This document shows, piece by piece, positions 1-6,534 of a stretch of 11,602 bases of DNA. Both the position numbers and the translations under genes were made by a program. The stretch is from Alteromonadaceae bacterium UBA2620. GTDB lineage: Bacteria > Pseudomonadota > Gammaproteobacteria > Enterobacterales > Alteromonadaceae. The stretch's first letter is position 1, and each line of letters begins with the position of its first letter. Location: assembly GCA_002339125.1 (NCBI GenBank), contig DDJQ01000055.1, forward strand, positions 1-11,602, read 5' to 3'. The notes under the pieces were generated by a model. It made no database searches and was not told the DNA's origin. It saw only the letters and a list, made by a program, of their open reading frames with translations.

Positions 1-549
1 ATTACCTGTTCTGATTCACGTATCGACCCTAATCTGGTCACTCAAACTGAACCGGGTGATTTATTTATCTGCCGTAATGCCGGCAACGTTATCCCGCCCC
101 ATAGTAACGAAACTGGCGGCATGACTGCCTCTGTTGAGTTTGCGGTTGCAGCACTTGGAGTTACTCACATCGTAATTTGTGGTCACTCAGACTGCGGCGC
201 AATGAAAGGAGCGATTAACACAGAAGCGTTGTCCAGCCTGCCCCATGTGAAAGAATGGCTGGGTCACTGCCGGGTAGCGACTGAAGTAGTAAAAGAGAAA
301 TGCGGCTGTGATGAACTGAATGCAGAAGATCATTTACAGTTAGTCACCGAAGAAAATGTAGTACAACAGTTACAACACATCAAAACACACCCGGCGGTCG
401 CAGCAAAACTAGCCACCGGACAGGTAAAACTGCATGGCTGGTTTTACAACATTGAAACTGCAGAAGTCACCTGTTATCAGGAAGAAACCGGTAAGTTCGG
501 CCCCATGGACGAAAAATATACCGCCGAGCTGGTTTCTAAACACAAGTAA
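1..549 (+). CDS. Beta-carbonic anhydrase (5' end missing)
   Basis: Zinc enzyme interconverting CO2 and bicarbonate in the cytoplasm. The reading frame is open from base 1, so the gene begins outside the window; 182 residues are visible, against roughly 200-220 for the family. The fragment opens with ITCSDSR, the conserved CxDxR motif supplying the first zinc cysteine (fragment residue 3) and the catalytic Asp/Arg dyad (5 and 7). GHSDCG supplies the other zinc ligands, His62 and Cys65. RNAGN (residues 35-39) is also a family signature. The ATG at 121 lies inside the conserved fold, after the first zinc ligand, and is not the start. A SulP anion transporter follows after 25 bp with its own Shine-Dalgarno, so the two are probably cotranscribed and act on the same bicarbonate pool. 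The family call is secure; the physiological role is inferred. Confidence 0.95.
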   Translation: MTCSDSRIDPNLVTQTEPGDLFICRNAGNVIPPHSNETGGMTASVEFAVAALGVTHIVICGHSDCGAMKGAINTEALSSLPHVKEWLGHCRVATEVVKEKCGCDELNAEDHLQLVTEENVVQQLQHIKTHPAVAAKLATGQVKLHGWFYNIETAEVTCYQEETGKFGPMDEKYTAELVSKHK

Positions 550-574
550 ACCTAACAACTGTTAAGGAAAAGTC

Positions 575-2218
575 ATGAAGAACTTATTTGCTAATGTTCG
601 TGGCGATATTACCGGCGGTATTACCGCCGGCGTAGTTGCGCTGCCGCTGGCACTGGCGCTGGGCGTTGCGTCCGGTGTTGGTCCGATGGCAGGTATGTAT
701 GGCGCCATTGCAGTGGGCTTTTTTGCGGCACTGTTCGGTGGTACGCCATCGCAAATCTCCGGCCCGACCGGGCCAATGGTGGTGGTACTGGCCGGTTTAT
801 TTGCCAGTTTATCAGGCGACGTAGAGCTCATTTTTACGGCCGTTTTACTGGCGGGTTTATTCCAGATTTTATTTGGTTTCCTGGGCATAGGTAACTATAT
901 CCGCCTGGTGCCCTACCCGGTAATCTCCGGCTTTATGTCGGGTATTGGCGCCATCATAATCATCCTGCAAATTGGCCGCCTGCTTGGCCATGAACCTCCC
1001 GGTGGCACAATCGGCGCGTTAAGTTATATTCCTACTGCCCTGGCAGATATCAATTTTGCCACCCTGGCACTGGGACTCGGAACTCTTGTAGTCGCCTACA
1101 AATGGCCGCCCAGTCTGGGGAAATACGTACCGGGCGCACTCGCTGCGCTGATAATTGGTACTATAGTAAGCTTGTTTATCTCTGTACCAATTCTGGGGGA
1201 TATTCCTACTGGATTACCTAGCCTGCATCTGCCTACTTTTGAAAGCTCTACGCTGTTATTAGTACTCGAGGCGGCGTTTATTCTGGCCATTCTGGGCGCT
1301 ATCGACAGCCTGTTAACGTCACTGGTTGCTGATAACATGACCCGTACCCGTCACGATAGTTCCAAGGAACTGATTGGTCAGGGTATTGGTAACACGGTAG
1401 CAGGTCTGATTGGTGGTATTGCCGGTGCCGGCGCCACCATGCGTACCGTGGTTAACATTCGAAGCGGCGGTAAAGAACGCTTATCAGGTATGGTTCATGC
1501 GCTGGTACTACTGGCTGTTGTGCTTGGCCTGAGCCCGCTGGCCAGTGCTATTCCCCATGCCGTACTTGCCGGTATTCTGGTAAAAGTGGGCCTGGATATT
1601 GTGGACTGGAGCTACCTGAAACGTGCTCACAGCGGTCCGCGCTGGGACTTTGCTTTAATGCTGCTGGTACTGGGTTTAACCGTATTTGTTGACCTGATCA
1701 CAGCCGTAGGCGTTGGTGTAGTATTAGCTGCATTGGCTTACGTTCGTCAGATTGCCCAGCTGCAAATTGAAGAACTGAAGAAAATCCCGGATACGCTCAA
1801 CGATCCTAAAGAAAATGCGCTGCTTGAAAAAGCCAAAGGCAAAGTCAGTATCTTTAGTTTTGGCGGCCCGCTAAGCTTTGGTGCGGCGGCTGATTTAGGT
1901 CACCACGTGCGTGAGTGGGTTAAGCCTGGCTCCCGGGTACTCATTCTGGACTTCTCCAGGGTGCCCACCATGGATGTATCGGCTTCCATGGCCGTAGAGA
2001 CCGTAACATCAGATGCCAAGAGTTCCGGCCGACAACTGATGGTATGCGGCGCTTCTGATAAAATTAAAGAAGTGCTGGGTAATGTGAATGCCTCCTCTGC
2101 GGAAATTCTCACCTACCCTACCTTACTTGAAGCTCTGGAGTCGGCAGTGTCGATTATCGAGGATAGTGGAAAAAAGTCGCCGAAGCATGATGGCAGCTCT
2201 AAACTGTCTCATGCTTAA
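575..2218 (+). CDS. SulP-family anion (probably bicarbonate) transporter with STAS domain
   Basis: Inner-membrane SulP (SLC26-like) carrier of 547 residues, the usual size. The hydrophobic part (about residues 10-395) holds the multi-helix transport core, including the conserved QISGPTGP segment at 60-67 near the substrate site and VPYPVISGF at 112-120. A cytoplasmic STAS domain follows at about 420-530, with MDVSAS at 466-471 where anti-sigma antagonists carry their phosphorylatable serine region. AAGGA at 564-568 sits 6 bp before the ATG, supporting this start. SulP proteins carry sulfate, bicarbonate or dicarboxylates; sequence alone does not fix the substrate. The adjacent beta-carbonic anhydrase, a pairing known in the SulP family even as fusions, favours bicarbonate uptake, probably sodium-coupled as in cyanobacterial BicA (inference). 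Transcription ends at the terminator just downstream. Confidence 0.93.
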   Translation: MKNLFANVRGDITGGITAGVVALPLALALGVASGVGPMAGMYGAIAVGFFAALFGGTPSQISGPTGPMVVVLAGLFASLSGDVELIFTAVLLAGLFQILFGFLGIGNYIRLVPYPVISGFMSGIGAIIIILQIGRLLGHEPPGGTIGALSYIPTALADINFATLALGLGTLVVAYKWPPSLGKYVPGALAALIIGTIVSLFISVPILGDIPTGLPSLHLPTFESSTLLLVLEAAFILAILGAIDSLLTSLVADNMTRTRHDSSKELIGQGIGNTVAGLIGGIAGAGATMRTVVNIRSGGKERLSGMVHALVLLAVVLGLSPLASAIPHAVLAGILVKVGLDIVDWSYLKRAHSGPRWDFALMLLVLGLTVFVDLITAVGVGVVLAALAYVRQIAQLQIEELKKIPDTLNDPKENALLEKAKGKVSIFSFGGPLSFGAAADLGHHVREWVKPGSRVLILDFSRVPTMDVSASMAVETVTSDAKSSGRQLMVCGASDKIKEVLGNVNASSAEILTYPTLLEALESAVSIIEDSGKKSPKHDGSSKLSHA

Positions 2219-2235
2219 CATCTAACCGATAATAT

Positions 2236-2263
2236 AAAGAGCGCCAACTGGCGCTCTTTTTTT
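2236..2263 (+). terminator. Intrinsic terminator after the carbonic anhydrase-SulP pair
   Basis: GAGCGCC (2239-2245) pairs with GGCGCTC (2250-2256) across a 4-base loop. The stem can extend through A/T pairs on the left (2236-2238) into the run of seven Ts at 2257-2263. It starts 18 bp after the SulP stop, so it should isolate the left operon from the regulator gene that follows. Confidence 0.92.
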
Positions 2264-2343
2264 GTGCCTGGAAAAACAGATACCCCTTTGGCGCTTAGTC
2301 GGCTACACTAATTATGAAATATACGTAATAGCTGGACTTTGAA

Positions 2344-3165
2344 GTGGCTGATAATAATGGTGTTTTAGCGCGAATTCGTGACAAGTATACCGACTTGTCG
2401 CCCTCAGCGCGGGCTATCGCCAATTACCTGCAACAGTTTCCGCTGACCATAATCAGCGACTCCACCGCCGAAATTGCGGCCAAAACCAATACCTCCAAAG
2501 CCACCGTTAGCAGGCTGTTTCGTCAACTCGGCTATGCATCCCATCAGGATGCCAAACAGGACGTAGTGCTGCAGCGTGACGCCGGTATTCCGGTTAAACA
2601 AACGCTCACCCAGCATGATTATATCGCTGCCGAACTTGGCAACCTGCAACGTACCCTGGAGTCGATTCCGGGCGAAGAAATTAACCAAATTGCCGCCATT
2701 CTGGCCAAGGCGCCGCGGATCACGCTTATTGGCTATCGCAACAGTTATCCGGTGGCCCTGCACTGCCGCCAGCAACTCAAGCAGATCAGGCCCAATGTTC
2801 GGTTATTACCTCAGCCGGGGCAGAGCCTGAGTGAAGATTTAATGGATCTGGCCGACGACGAAGTTATTGTGGTATTTGGCTTTCGCCGTCGCCCACGTAT
2901 TTTTGCCCGTATGATTGAAGCCTTACCGGCGCAGCGCACCATTTTGCTTACCGATCCCACCGGTCAGGTTTATCAGGACCGCGTCGGCCATACCCTGGTG
3001 TGTCAGTTGGGCAACCAGTTCGCCTTTGATAGTTATGCCGCCCCCATGAGTCTGGTATCAGTAATCTGTAACCAGGCCTACACCTTGCTGGGAGAGGAAG
3101 GCGATCACCGGGTGTCGACCATCAGTCAGCTCTATGCTCAGATGGGTGAGCTTGATCCGGAATAA
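2344..3165 (+). CDS. MurR/RpiR-family transcriptional regulator
   Basis: DNA-binding regulator of 273 residues, typical of the RpiR family. The N-terminal domain (about 1-80) carries a helix-turn-helix around STAEIAAKTNTSKATVSRLF (40-59). The C-terminal SIS domain (about 120-240) begins at ITLIGYRNSYP. In sugar-phosphate-binding SIS regulators this loop is usually a Gly/Ser-rich GxGxS; here it reads GYRNS, and a later strand is followed by FGFRRRP (178-184). I take this as the subgroup whose ligands are not sugar phosphates (inference). The start is a GTG with a weak ribosome site; no upstream in-frame alternative is better. It stands alone between a terminator and the ABC promoter. An RpiR repressor, HpxU, controls allantoate genes in Klebsiella, so this protein is a reasonable candidate to control the ureide operon at 6535. 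Its target is not proven here. Confidence 0.92.
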   Translation: MADNNGVLARIRDKYTDLSPSARAIANYLQQFPLTIISDSTAEIAAKTNTSKATVSRLFRQLGYASHQDAKQDVVLQRDAGIPVKQTLTQHDYIAAELGNLQRTLESIPGEEINQIAAILAKAPRITLIGYRNSYPVALHCRQQLKQIRPNVRLLPQPGQSLSEDLMDLADDEVIVVFGFRRRPRIFARMIEALPAQRTILLTDPTGQVYQDRVGHTLVCQLGNQFAFDSYAAPMSLVSVICNQAYTLLGEEGDHRVSTISQLYAQMGELDPE

Positions 3166-3200
3166 GCCACAGTAATTCATATTCTGAAACAATCAAAGGC

Positions 3201-3228
3201 TTGGCGAACCCAGCCGCCAGCGTAAAAT
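3201..3228 (+). promoter_or_regulatory. Predicted sigma-70 promoter for the ABC transporter genes
   Basis: TTGGCG (3201-3206, 4/6 match to -35) and TAAAAT (3223-3228, 5/6 match to -10) are separated by 16 bp. They lie 42 bp before the ATPase start, which has AAGGA at 3256-3260, 10 bp upstream of its ATG. No terminator is visible after the RpiR gene, so readthrough from it is also possible. Confidence 0.5.
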
Positions 3229-3270
3229 ACCCACTACTTACAGGAACTAAGTGAAAAGGACGCAATACGG

Positions 3271-4227
3271 ATGCTCAGTCAACCCAGTGAAAACGCGTTG
3301 GCGCTTAATCAGATCAGCAAAACCTATGCAGGTAAACAGGTATTAAGTCAGCTTAACCTGGCTGTCCCCTATGGCAGTGTTTTCGCGTTTTTAGGCAATA
3401 ACGGCGAAGGTAAATCCACCACCATCAGAGTACTCACAGGTCTGGAAGCACCGGATGCTGGCAGTGTAACTATTTGCGGTAACAGCCTGTATACAAAGCG
3501 CCGGTCTTTGCTGTCTCGTACTGCTCGATTTGTGCCAGACTACCGCCTGTTACACCGCCTGGGCGGGCTGATAGATGCGCCCAGCCTTTACCCCAACCTT
3601 ACCGCCGCTGAGTTTTTATCCATTGGCTGCAGAATTAAAGGCCTGCCGGTCAGTGAGATAGACCGGGTATTAGCGGTGGTCTCCTTAACCGGTGCCGCCA
3701 AACGACATATCGGCCAGTTCTCCTTAGGCATGAAACAGCGGCTGGCCATTGCTCACACCTTATTAGGCGATCCCAAATTACTGATCCTCGATGAACCTAC
3801 CAACGGCCTCGACCCCAGCGGTATTCGCGATATCCGTCAGTTGCTCAGTGAACTACCGGCCAGCACCGGCACCACGGTATTTTTCTCTACGCATAACCTC
3901 GATGAAGTGGAAAAAATGGCCACTCGCTTTGCGGTATTAAAGGATGGCCGCATTCGTTTTGAATCGGATATCCCAAGCTGGAAAGCCGCGCAACAGTTCA
4001 ATATGACACTGGAAGTGGGCGACGCTAACGCTGCTCATACGGTACTTTTACAACACGGCTTTCAGAGCACAATGACTAACCCCAACGCGTTACGGGTCGA
4101 GGGGCTGCCCCGTGATGAGCAACCGCGGCTACATGCCCTGTTGGTGAATGAAGGCATTGAATTATTTCAGTCTTACCAAAGTAAAACCTCGTTAGAGCAA
4201 TGGTTTACCAATGAACATACCGATTAA
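3271..4227 (+). CDS. ABC transporter ATP-binding protein (bacitracin/lantibiotic-immunity type)
   Basis: Cytoplasmic ATPase subunit of 318 residues that powers the permease encoded next. All nucleotide-binding motifs are visible: Walker A GNNGEGKST (42-50), signature FSLGMKQR (150-157), Walker B LLILDEP (170-176), the D-loop after it, and the switch histidine in FFSTHNLDEV (204-213). LGGLIDAPSLYPNLT (97-111) matches the BcrA-type Q-loop region (usually IGALIEEPxxYP), which points to the drug or peptide export group. Two oddities: Walker A has Glu where Ala is usual (GNNGEGKS), and about ten extra residues (around 80-95, containing RFVPDYRLL) precede the Q-loop. A C-terminal extension (about 235-318) is common for this group. 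It overlaps the permease gene by 17 bp, implying translational coupling. Substrate unknown; antimicrobial peptide or lipid export is the usual guess. Confidence 0.93.
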   Translation: MLSQPSENALALNQISKTYAGKQVLSQLNLAVPYGSVFAFLGNNGEGKSTTIRVLTGLEAPDAGSVTICGNSLYTKRRSLLSRTARFVPDYRLLHRLGGLIDAPSLYPNLTAAEFLSIGCRIKGLPVSEIDRVLAVVSLTGAAKRHIGQFSLGMKQRLAIAHTLLGDPKLLILDEPTNGLDPSGIRDIRQLLSELPASTGTTVFFSTHNLDEVEKMATRFAVLKDGRIRFESDIPSWKAAQQFNMTLEVGDANAAHTVLLQHGFQSTMTNPNALRVEGLPRDEQPRLHALLVNEGIELFQSYQSKTSLEQWFTNEHTD

Positions 4228-4978
4228 TCCATTTCCTGGCCTGAGCCGGCTGCTGGCAGTTGAGTGTCTCAAGCTCAAGCGCACATCAACGCTGTTGATG
4301 GTATTTGCCCTGCCTTTTCTGGTGGTGCTGTTTTCCACCGGATTAGCCGTTAAATCACAGAACCTGGCAGGCTTTGACGCCCAGGCCTGGCAACGTTGGT
4401 GGATGGGTGTCATGGCGTTATGGAGCTACTTTATGCTGCCGATGTTTATTGCGCTCATCACCGGCGCCATTAATGGTAATGAGCACAAAAATCACGGCTG
4501 GCGCCTGATGCTGGCACTACCGGTCAACCTCTACTCACTCTATATTGCCAAACTGCTCCTTGGCGTGCTGTTAACCGCATCAGCCCTGCTGTGGCTATGG
4601 TTGAGTGGTTTGCTTGCCACCTTACTGATGACCGCGTTGGGAGCGCCAGGGGAAACGGAATACGGCATGGTATTACTCAACGCGATGCCAGCCCTGATGC
4701 TGACTTCCCTGCCCGTACTGATCATCCAACATGCAGTGAGCTGGCGATTTGGTAATATCATTGTCCCGCTCTCGGTCGCGGTCATGGCCACTATGGGGAT
4801 TGTCCAAATAGGCAGTTCAGAATACTGGGTCTGGTATCCGTGGAGCTATATGACGATGTCGGCAATGGGCGGCACCGAAGAGCTTAGGCATCATGCAGTT
4901 TGGTTATCACTGGCCGTGGCCACGGGGTTATTCTGGTTAAGCACCTTACTGGCAGCCAGCCACAAACGCGCTGGCTAA
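4211..4978 (+). CDS. ABC-2 type permease of the lantibiotic-immunity (MutE/SpaE-like) kind
   Basis: Integral inner-membrane subunit of 255 residues with about six hydrophobic segments, roughly at 28-48, 65-88, 110-145, 150-175, 180-200 and 230-250. Segment NEHKNHGWRLMLALPVN, starting near residue 93, matches the charged loop typical of this family, where the host peptide-export permeases read NExxNxTWxxxLxLPV. The start ATG at 4211 lies inside the ATPase gene (17 bp overlap, different frame), and the N-terminal PGLSRLLAVECLKLKRT is a normal opening for the family. Lantibiotic systems often have two different permeases; only one is present here, so it probably forms a homodimer with two ATPases (inference). 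No two-component system, bacteriocin gene or modification enzyme is adjacent in the window, so the natural substrate is open. Confidence 0.88.
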   Translation: MNIPINPFPGLSRLLAVECLKLKRTSTLLMVFALPFLVVLFSTGLAVKSQNLAGFDAQAWQRWWMGVMALWSYFMLPMFIALITGAINGNEHKNHGWRLMLALPVNLYSLYIAKLLLGVLLTASALLWLWLSGLLATLLMTALGAPGETEYGMVLLNAMPALMLTSLPVLIIQHAVSWRFGNIIVPLSVAVMATMGIVQIGSSEYWVWYPWSYMTMSAMGGTEELRHHAVWLSLAVATGLFWLSTLLAASHKRAG

Positions 4979-5017
4979 CAGGCAACCGCTGCCAATTAAC
5001 CAGGACTAAAGCTGGTT

Positions 5018-6298
5018 TCAACCTGACGCACTGGCATCAGGCGTATTATGCTCTGGTAAATGTTCGGTGCGCGGATCAATCTCAAATGCCGCAGGCGTGG
5101 TAATACCCGCCGACGGCTGAAAAGAAGGATGCGAGTCACTGGTATCAGGTAACACGTGGCTACGACGGCGAACAATCACGATAACGGCAAATAATGATAA
5201 AAAGAAGGTCATGTAGGCATACAGTCCTTTGGCGCCCATAATCCCCATCAGAAAAGCGGCTAACGGCCCACCGATGGCAGAACTGATGCCATAAGTGATG
5301 AGCATTCCACTACCGATGGGCAGAAAATCCTTCGCCGTGGCATTGTCATTCACGTGAGCCAGACAAATGGCATAGGAAGTCATACAGGTACCACCCCAGA
5401 GAAACGCCAGTATTGCTGCCGGCCAGCCAGCAAACCCTGACCAGTAAGATGTCAGCACTATAGCCAGTGAAATCAAACCGCCAGCCAGCGCGTTGTAAAT
5501 TAAAATAATGCGCCGGTCGTAGCGGTCAGAAAAACGCCCTACCGGGATCTGAAAACAGGCGCCACCGAGAACGCTAGCCGACATAAACATGGCCAGTTGC
5601 GCATTACTGAAGTTGCTTTCGGCGGCAAACACCGGCCCCAGCGACCAAAAAGCCCCCGTCACCAGGCCCAGGATCACTGCTCCAATCATGGCGATATGCG
5701 AATGCTGCCAGACTTTCTTAAAGCTCACTGTTACGCTGTTGACCTTCGCCGGCGCCAGCGACAGCGTTAGCGATACCGGTATAATCGACAGTGCAACAAA
5801 GATTGCGGCGATGCTAAAGAGTAACGGATAACTGGCATCCGCCAAGAGGAGCAACTGTTGAGCCAGGGTAATCATCAACAGGTTAAGCATTGAGTAAAAC
5901 GACAAAATCGTACCACGATTACTTGCATCAGCGCGTTCATTAAGCCAACTCTCAATAATCATATACAACCCGGACACCCCAGCGCCCAGAGCAAAACGCA
6001 GCGCCAGCCACAACACAAACGACGGTAACCAGGCAAACAGCAAGGTGAAAATGAGATAAGCACAGGCCAATACCGCGAACCCACGGATATGCCCCACCCG
6101 CTTGAGCACATGAGGCGTCGCCAGGCAACCTCCGATAATCCCCAGAAAATAGGCCGAACCGGTTAAGGCGACTTCAATGGCAGAAAAACCGAGCTGATTG
6201 GCGGCCACCGGCAATAGCGTCAACAGTAAACCATGACCCAGCAGTAACAGTGCATCAGACAACAACAGCGCGGATATCGGGATCAGAGAACGAACCAT
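5018..6298 (-). CDS. MFS transporter, YcaD-like group
   Basis: Twelve-helix major facilitator protein of 426 residues from the ATG at 6298. A GTG four codons further upstream (6310) is an alternative; neither has a clear Shine-Dalgarno. ESWLNERADASNRGTILSFY lies after helix 4 and matches the conserved ES-(L)-N-RG stretch of the YcaD/YfkF-like group. PVGRFSDRYDRR in the central loop is the standard MFS motif. After the last helix, a polar tail of about 60 residues rich in His, Pro, Ser and Thr extends into the cytoplasm; it is unusually long and looks disordered. The gene converges on the ABC permease (39 bp between stops) and is divergent from the ureide operon. Substrate is unknown. Uptake of a purine or ureide is possible from position, but YcaD-type proteins are usually taken as drug or metabolite exporters. 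Confidence 0.88.
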   Translation of the reverse strand: MVRSLIPISALLLSDALLLLGHGLLLTLLPVAANQLGFSAIEVALTGSAYFLGIIGGCLATPHVLKRVGHIRGFAVLACAYLIFTLLFAWLPSFVLWLALRFALGAGVSGLYMIIESWLNERADASNRGTILSFYSMLNLLMITLAQQLLLLADASYPLLFSIAAIFVALSIIPVSLTLSLAPAKVNSVTVSFKKVWQHSHIAMIGAVILGLVTGAFWSLGPVFAAESNFSNAQLAMFMSASVLGGACFQIPVGRFSDRYDRRIILIYNALAGGLISLAIVLTSYWSGFAGWPAAILAFLWGGTCMTSYAICLAHVNDNATAKDFLPIGSGMLITYGISSAIGGPLAAFLMGIMGAKGLYAYMTFFLSLFAVIVIVRRRSHVLPDTSDSHPSFQPSAGITTPAAFEIDPRTEHLPEHNTPDASASG

Positions 6299-6331
6299 AA
6301 AAACAGTCACGCGAAGAAAAGTATTACCTTT

Positions 6332-6360
6332 ACGATACAGAGTGAACGTAAAATTGCCAA
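6332..6360 (-). promoter_or_regulatory. Predicted promoter for the MFS transporter gene
   Basis: Read on the minus strand, TTGGCA (6355-6360, 5/6 to the -35 consensus) is followed after exactly 17 bp by TATCGT (6332-6337, 4/6 to the -10). A start around 6325 would leave an untranslated leader of about 15 bases to the GTG at 6310, or 27 to the ATG at 6298. Confidence 0.5.
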
Positions 6361-6440
6361 GGCGGTCAGTATTTTTAACGCTGATAACCCGAACACCATG
6401 CCCTTACCGACCGGTTACTCCCCGGGGCGCACCTGCACTG

Positions 6441-6468
6441 TTAACAAAAAACACAACAATTTAACAAA
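6441..6468 (+). repeat. Direct repeat TTAACAAA, two copies 20 bp apart, upstream of the ureide promoter
   Basis: TTAACAAA occurs at 6441-6448 and again at 6461-6468, a period of 20 bp (about two helical turns). The stretch is A-rich on this strand and lies directly before the -35 box at 6477. It could be an UP element for RNA polymerase or tandem activator half-sites on one DNA face; the sequence cannot tell which. Confidence 0.4.
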
Positions 6469-6504
6469 CGTTTCACTTGACTTATGAGTGAAACGATTGT
6501 TTCA
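6469..6504 (+). promoter_or_regulatory. Candidate repressor operator: three alternating GTTTCA/TGAAAC half-sites
   Basis: CGTTTCAC (6469-6476) and GTGAAACG (6488-6495) form a perfect 8-bp inverted repeat with an 11-bp spacer that contains the -35 box. The second arm is shared with a second palindrome, TGAAAC-GATT-GTTTCA (6489-6504), whose right arm runs into the -10 box. A protein bound here would block RNA polymerase. TGAAA/TTTCA-type palindromes fit what is known of several RpiR-family operators, which makes the RpiR protein at 2344 the leading candidate. The operator structure is seen; the binding protein is inferred. Confidence 0.6.
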
Positions 6505-6505
6505 T
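6477..6505 (+). promoter_or_regulatory. Predicted sigma-70 promoter of the ureide catabolism operon
   Basis: TTGACT (6477-6482, 5/6) and TTTCAT (6500-6505, 4/6) are 17 bp apart. Transcription would start near 6512, giving a leader of only about 23 bases before the amidase ATG. That leader contains no convincing Shine-Dalgarno. The elements are interleaved with inverted repeats (see the operator), as expected of a promoter under repression. Confidence 0.6.
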
Positions 6506-6534
6506 AGAGGTATCCTTCTGTAACATTAAACTTC

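Noticed and set aside
121..549. Carbonic anhydrase starting at the ATG at 121
   Set aside because: The frame is open to base 1 and encodes the conserved CSDSR and RNAGN motifs upstream of this ATG, so it is an internal methionine.
562..888. Antisense open frame of 108 codons over the SulP start
   Set aside because: Low-complexity Pro/Ala/Ser-rich translation opposite a conserved transmembrane gene; no promoter or ribosome site.
3176..3190. TTCA-TATTC-TGAA and a TGAAAC half-site upstream of the ABC ATPase as a second RpiR operator
   Set aside because: Arm order and spacing differ from the ureide operator palindrome and the arms are only 4 bp.
4998..5017. Inverted repeat AACCAG/CTGGTT between the convergent ABC and MFS genes, as a bidirectional terminator
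   Set aside because: The stem is only 6 bp with an 8-base loop and no real T-run on either strand; too weak to call.
5022..5041. Hairpin-like palindrome (CCTGACGC/GCATCAGG) at the end of the MFS gene
   Set aside because: Lies within coding sequence, needs a wobble pair and lacks a following T-run; probably chance.
6420..6427. CCCCGGGG palindrome between the divergent promoters
   Set aside because: Eight bases with no extension, partner copy or relation to a promoter element.
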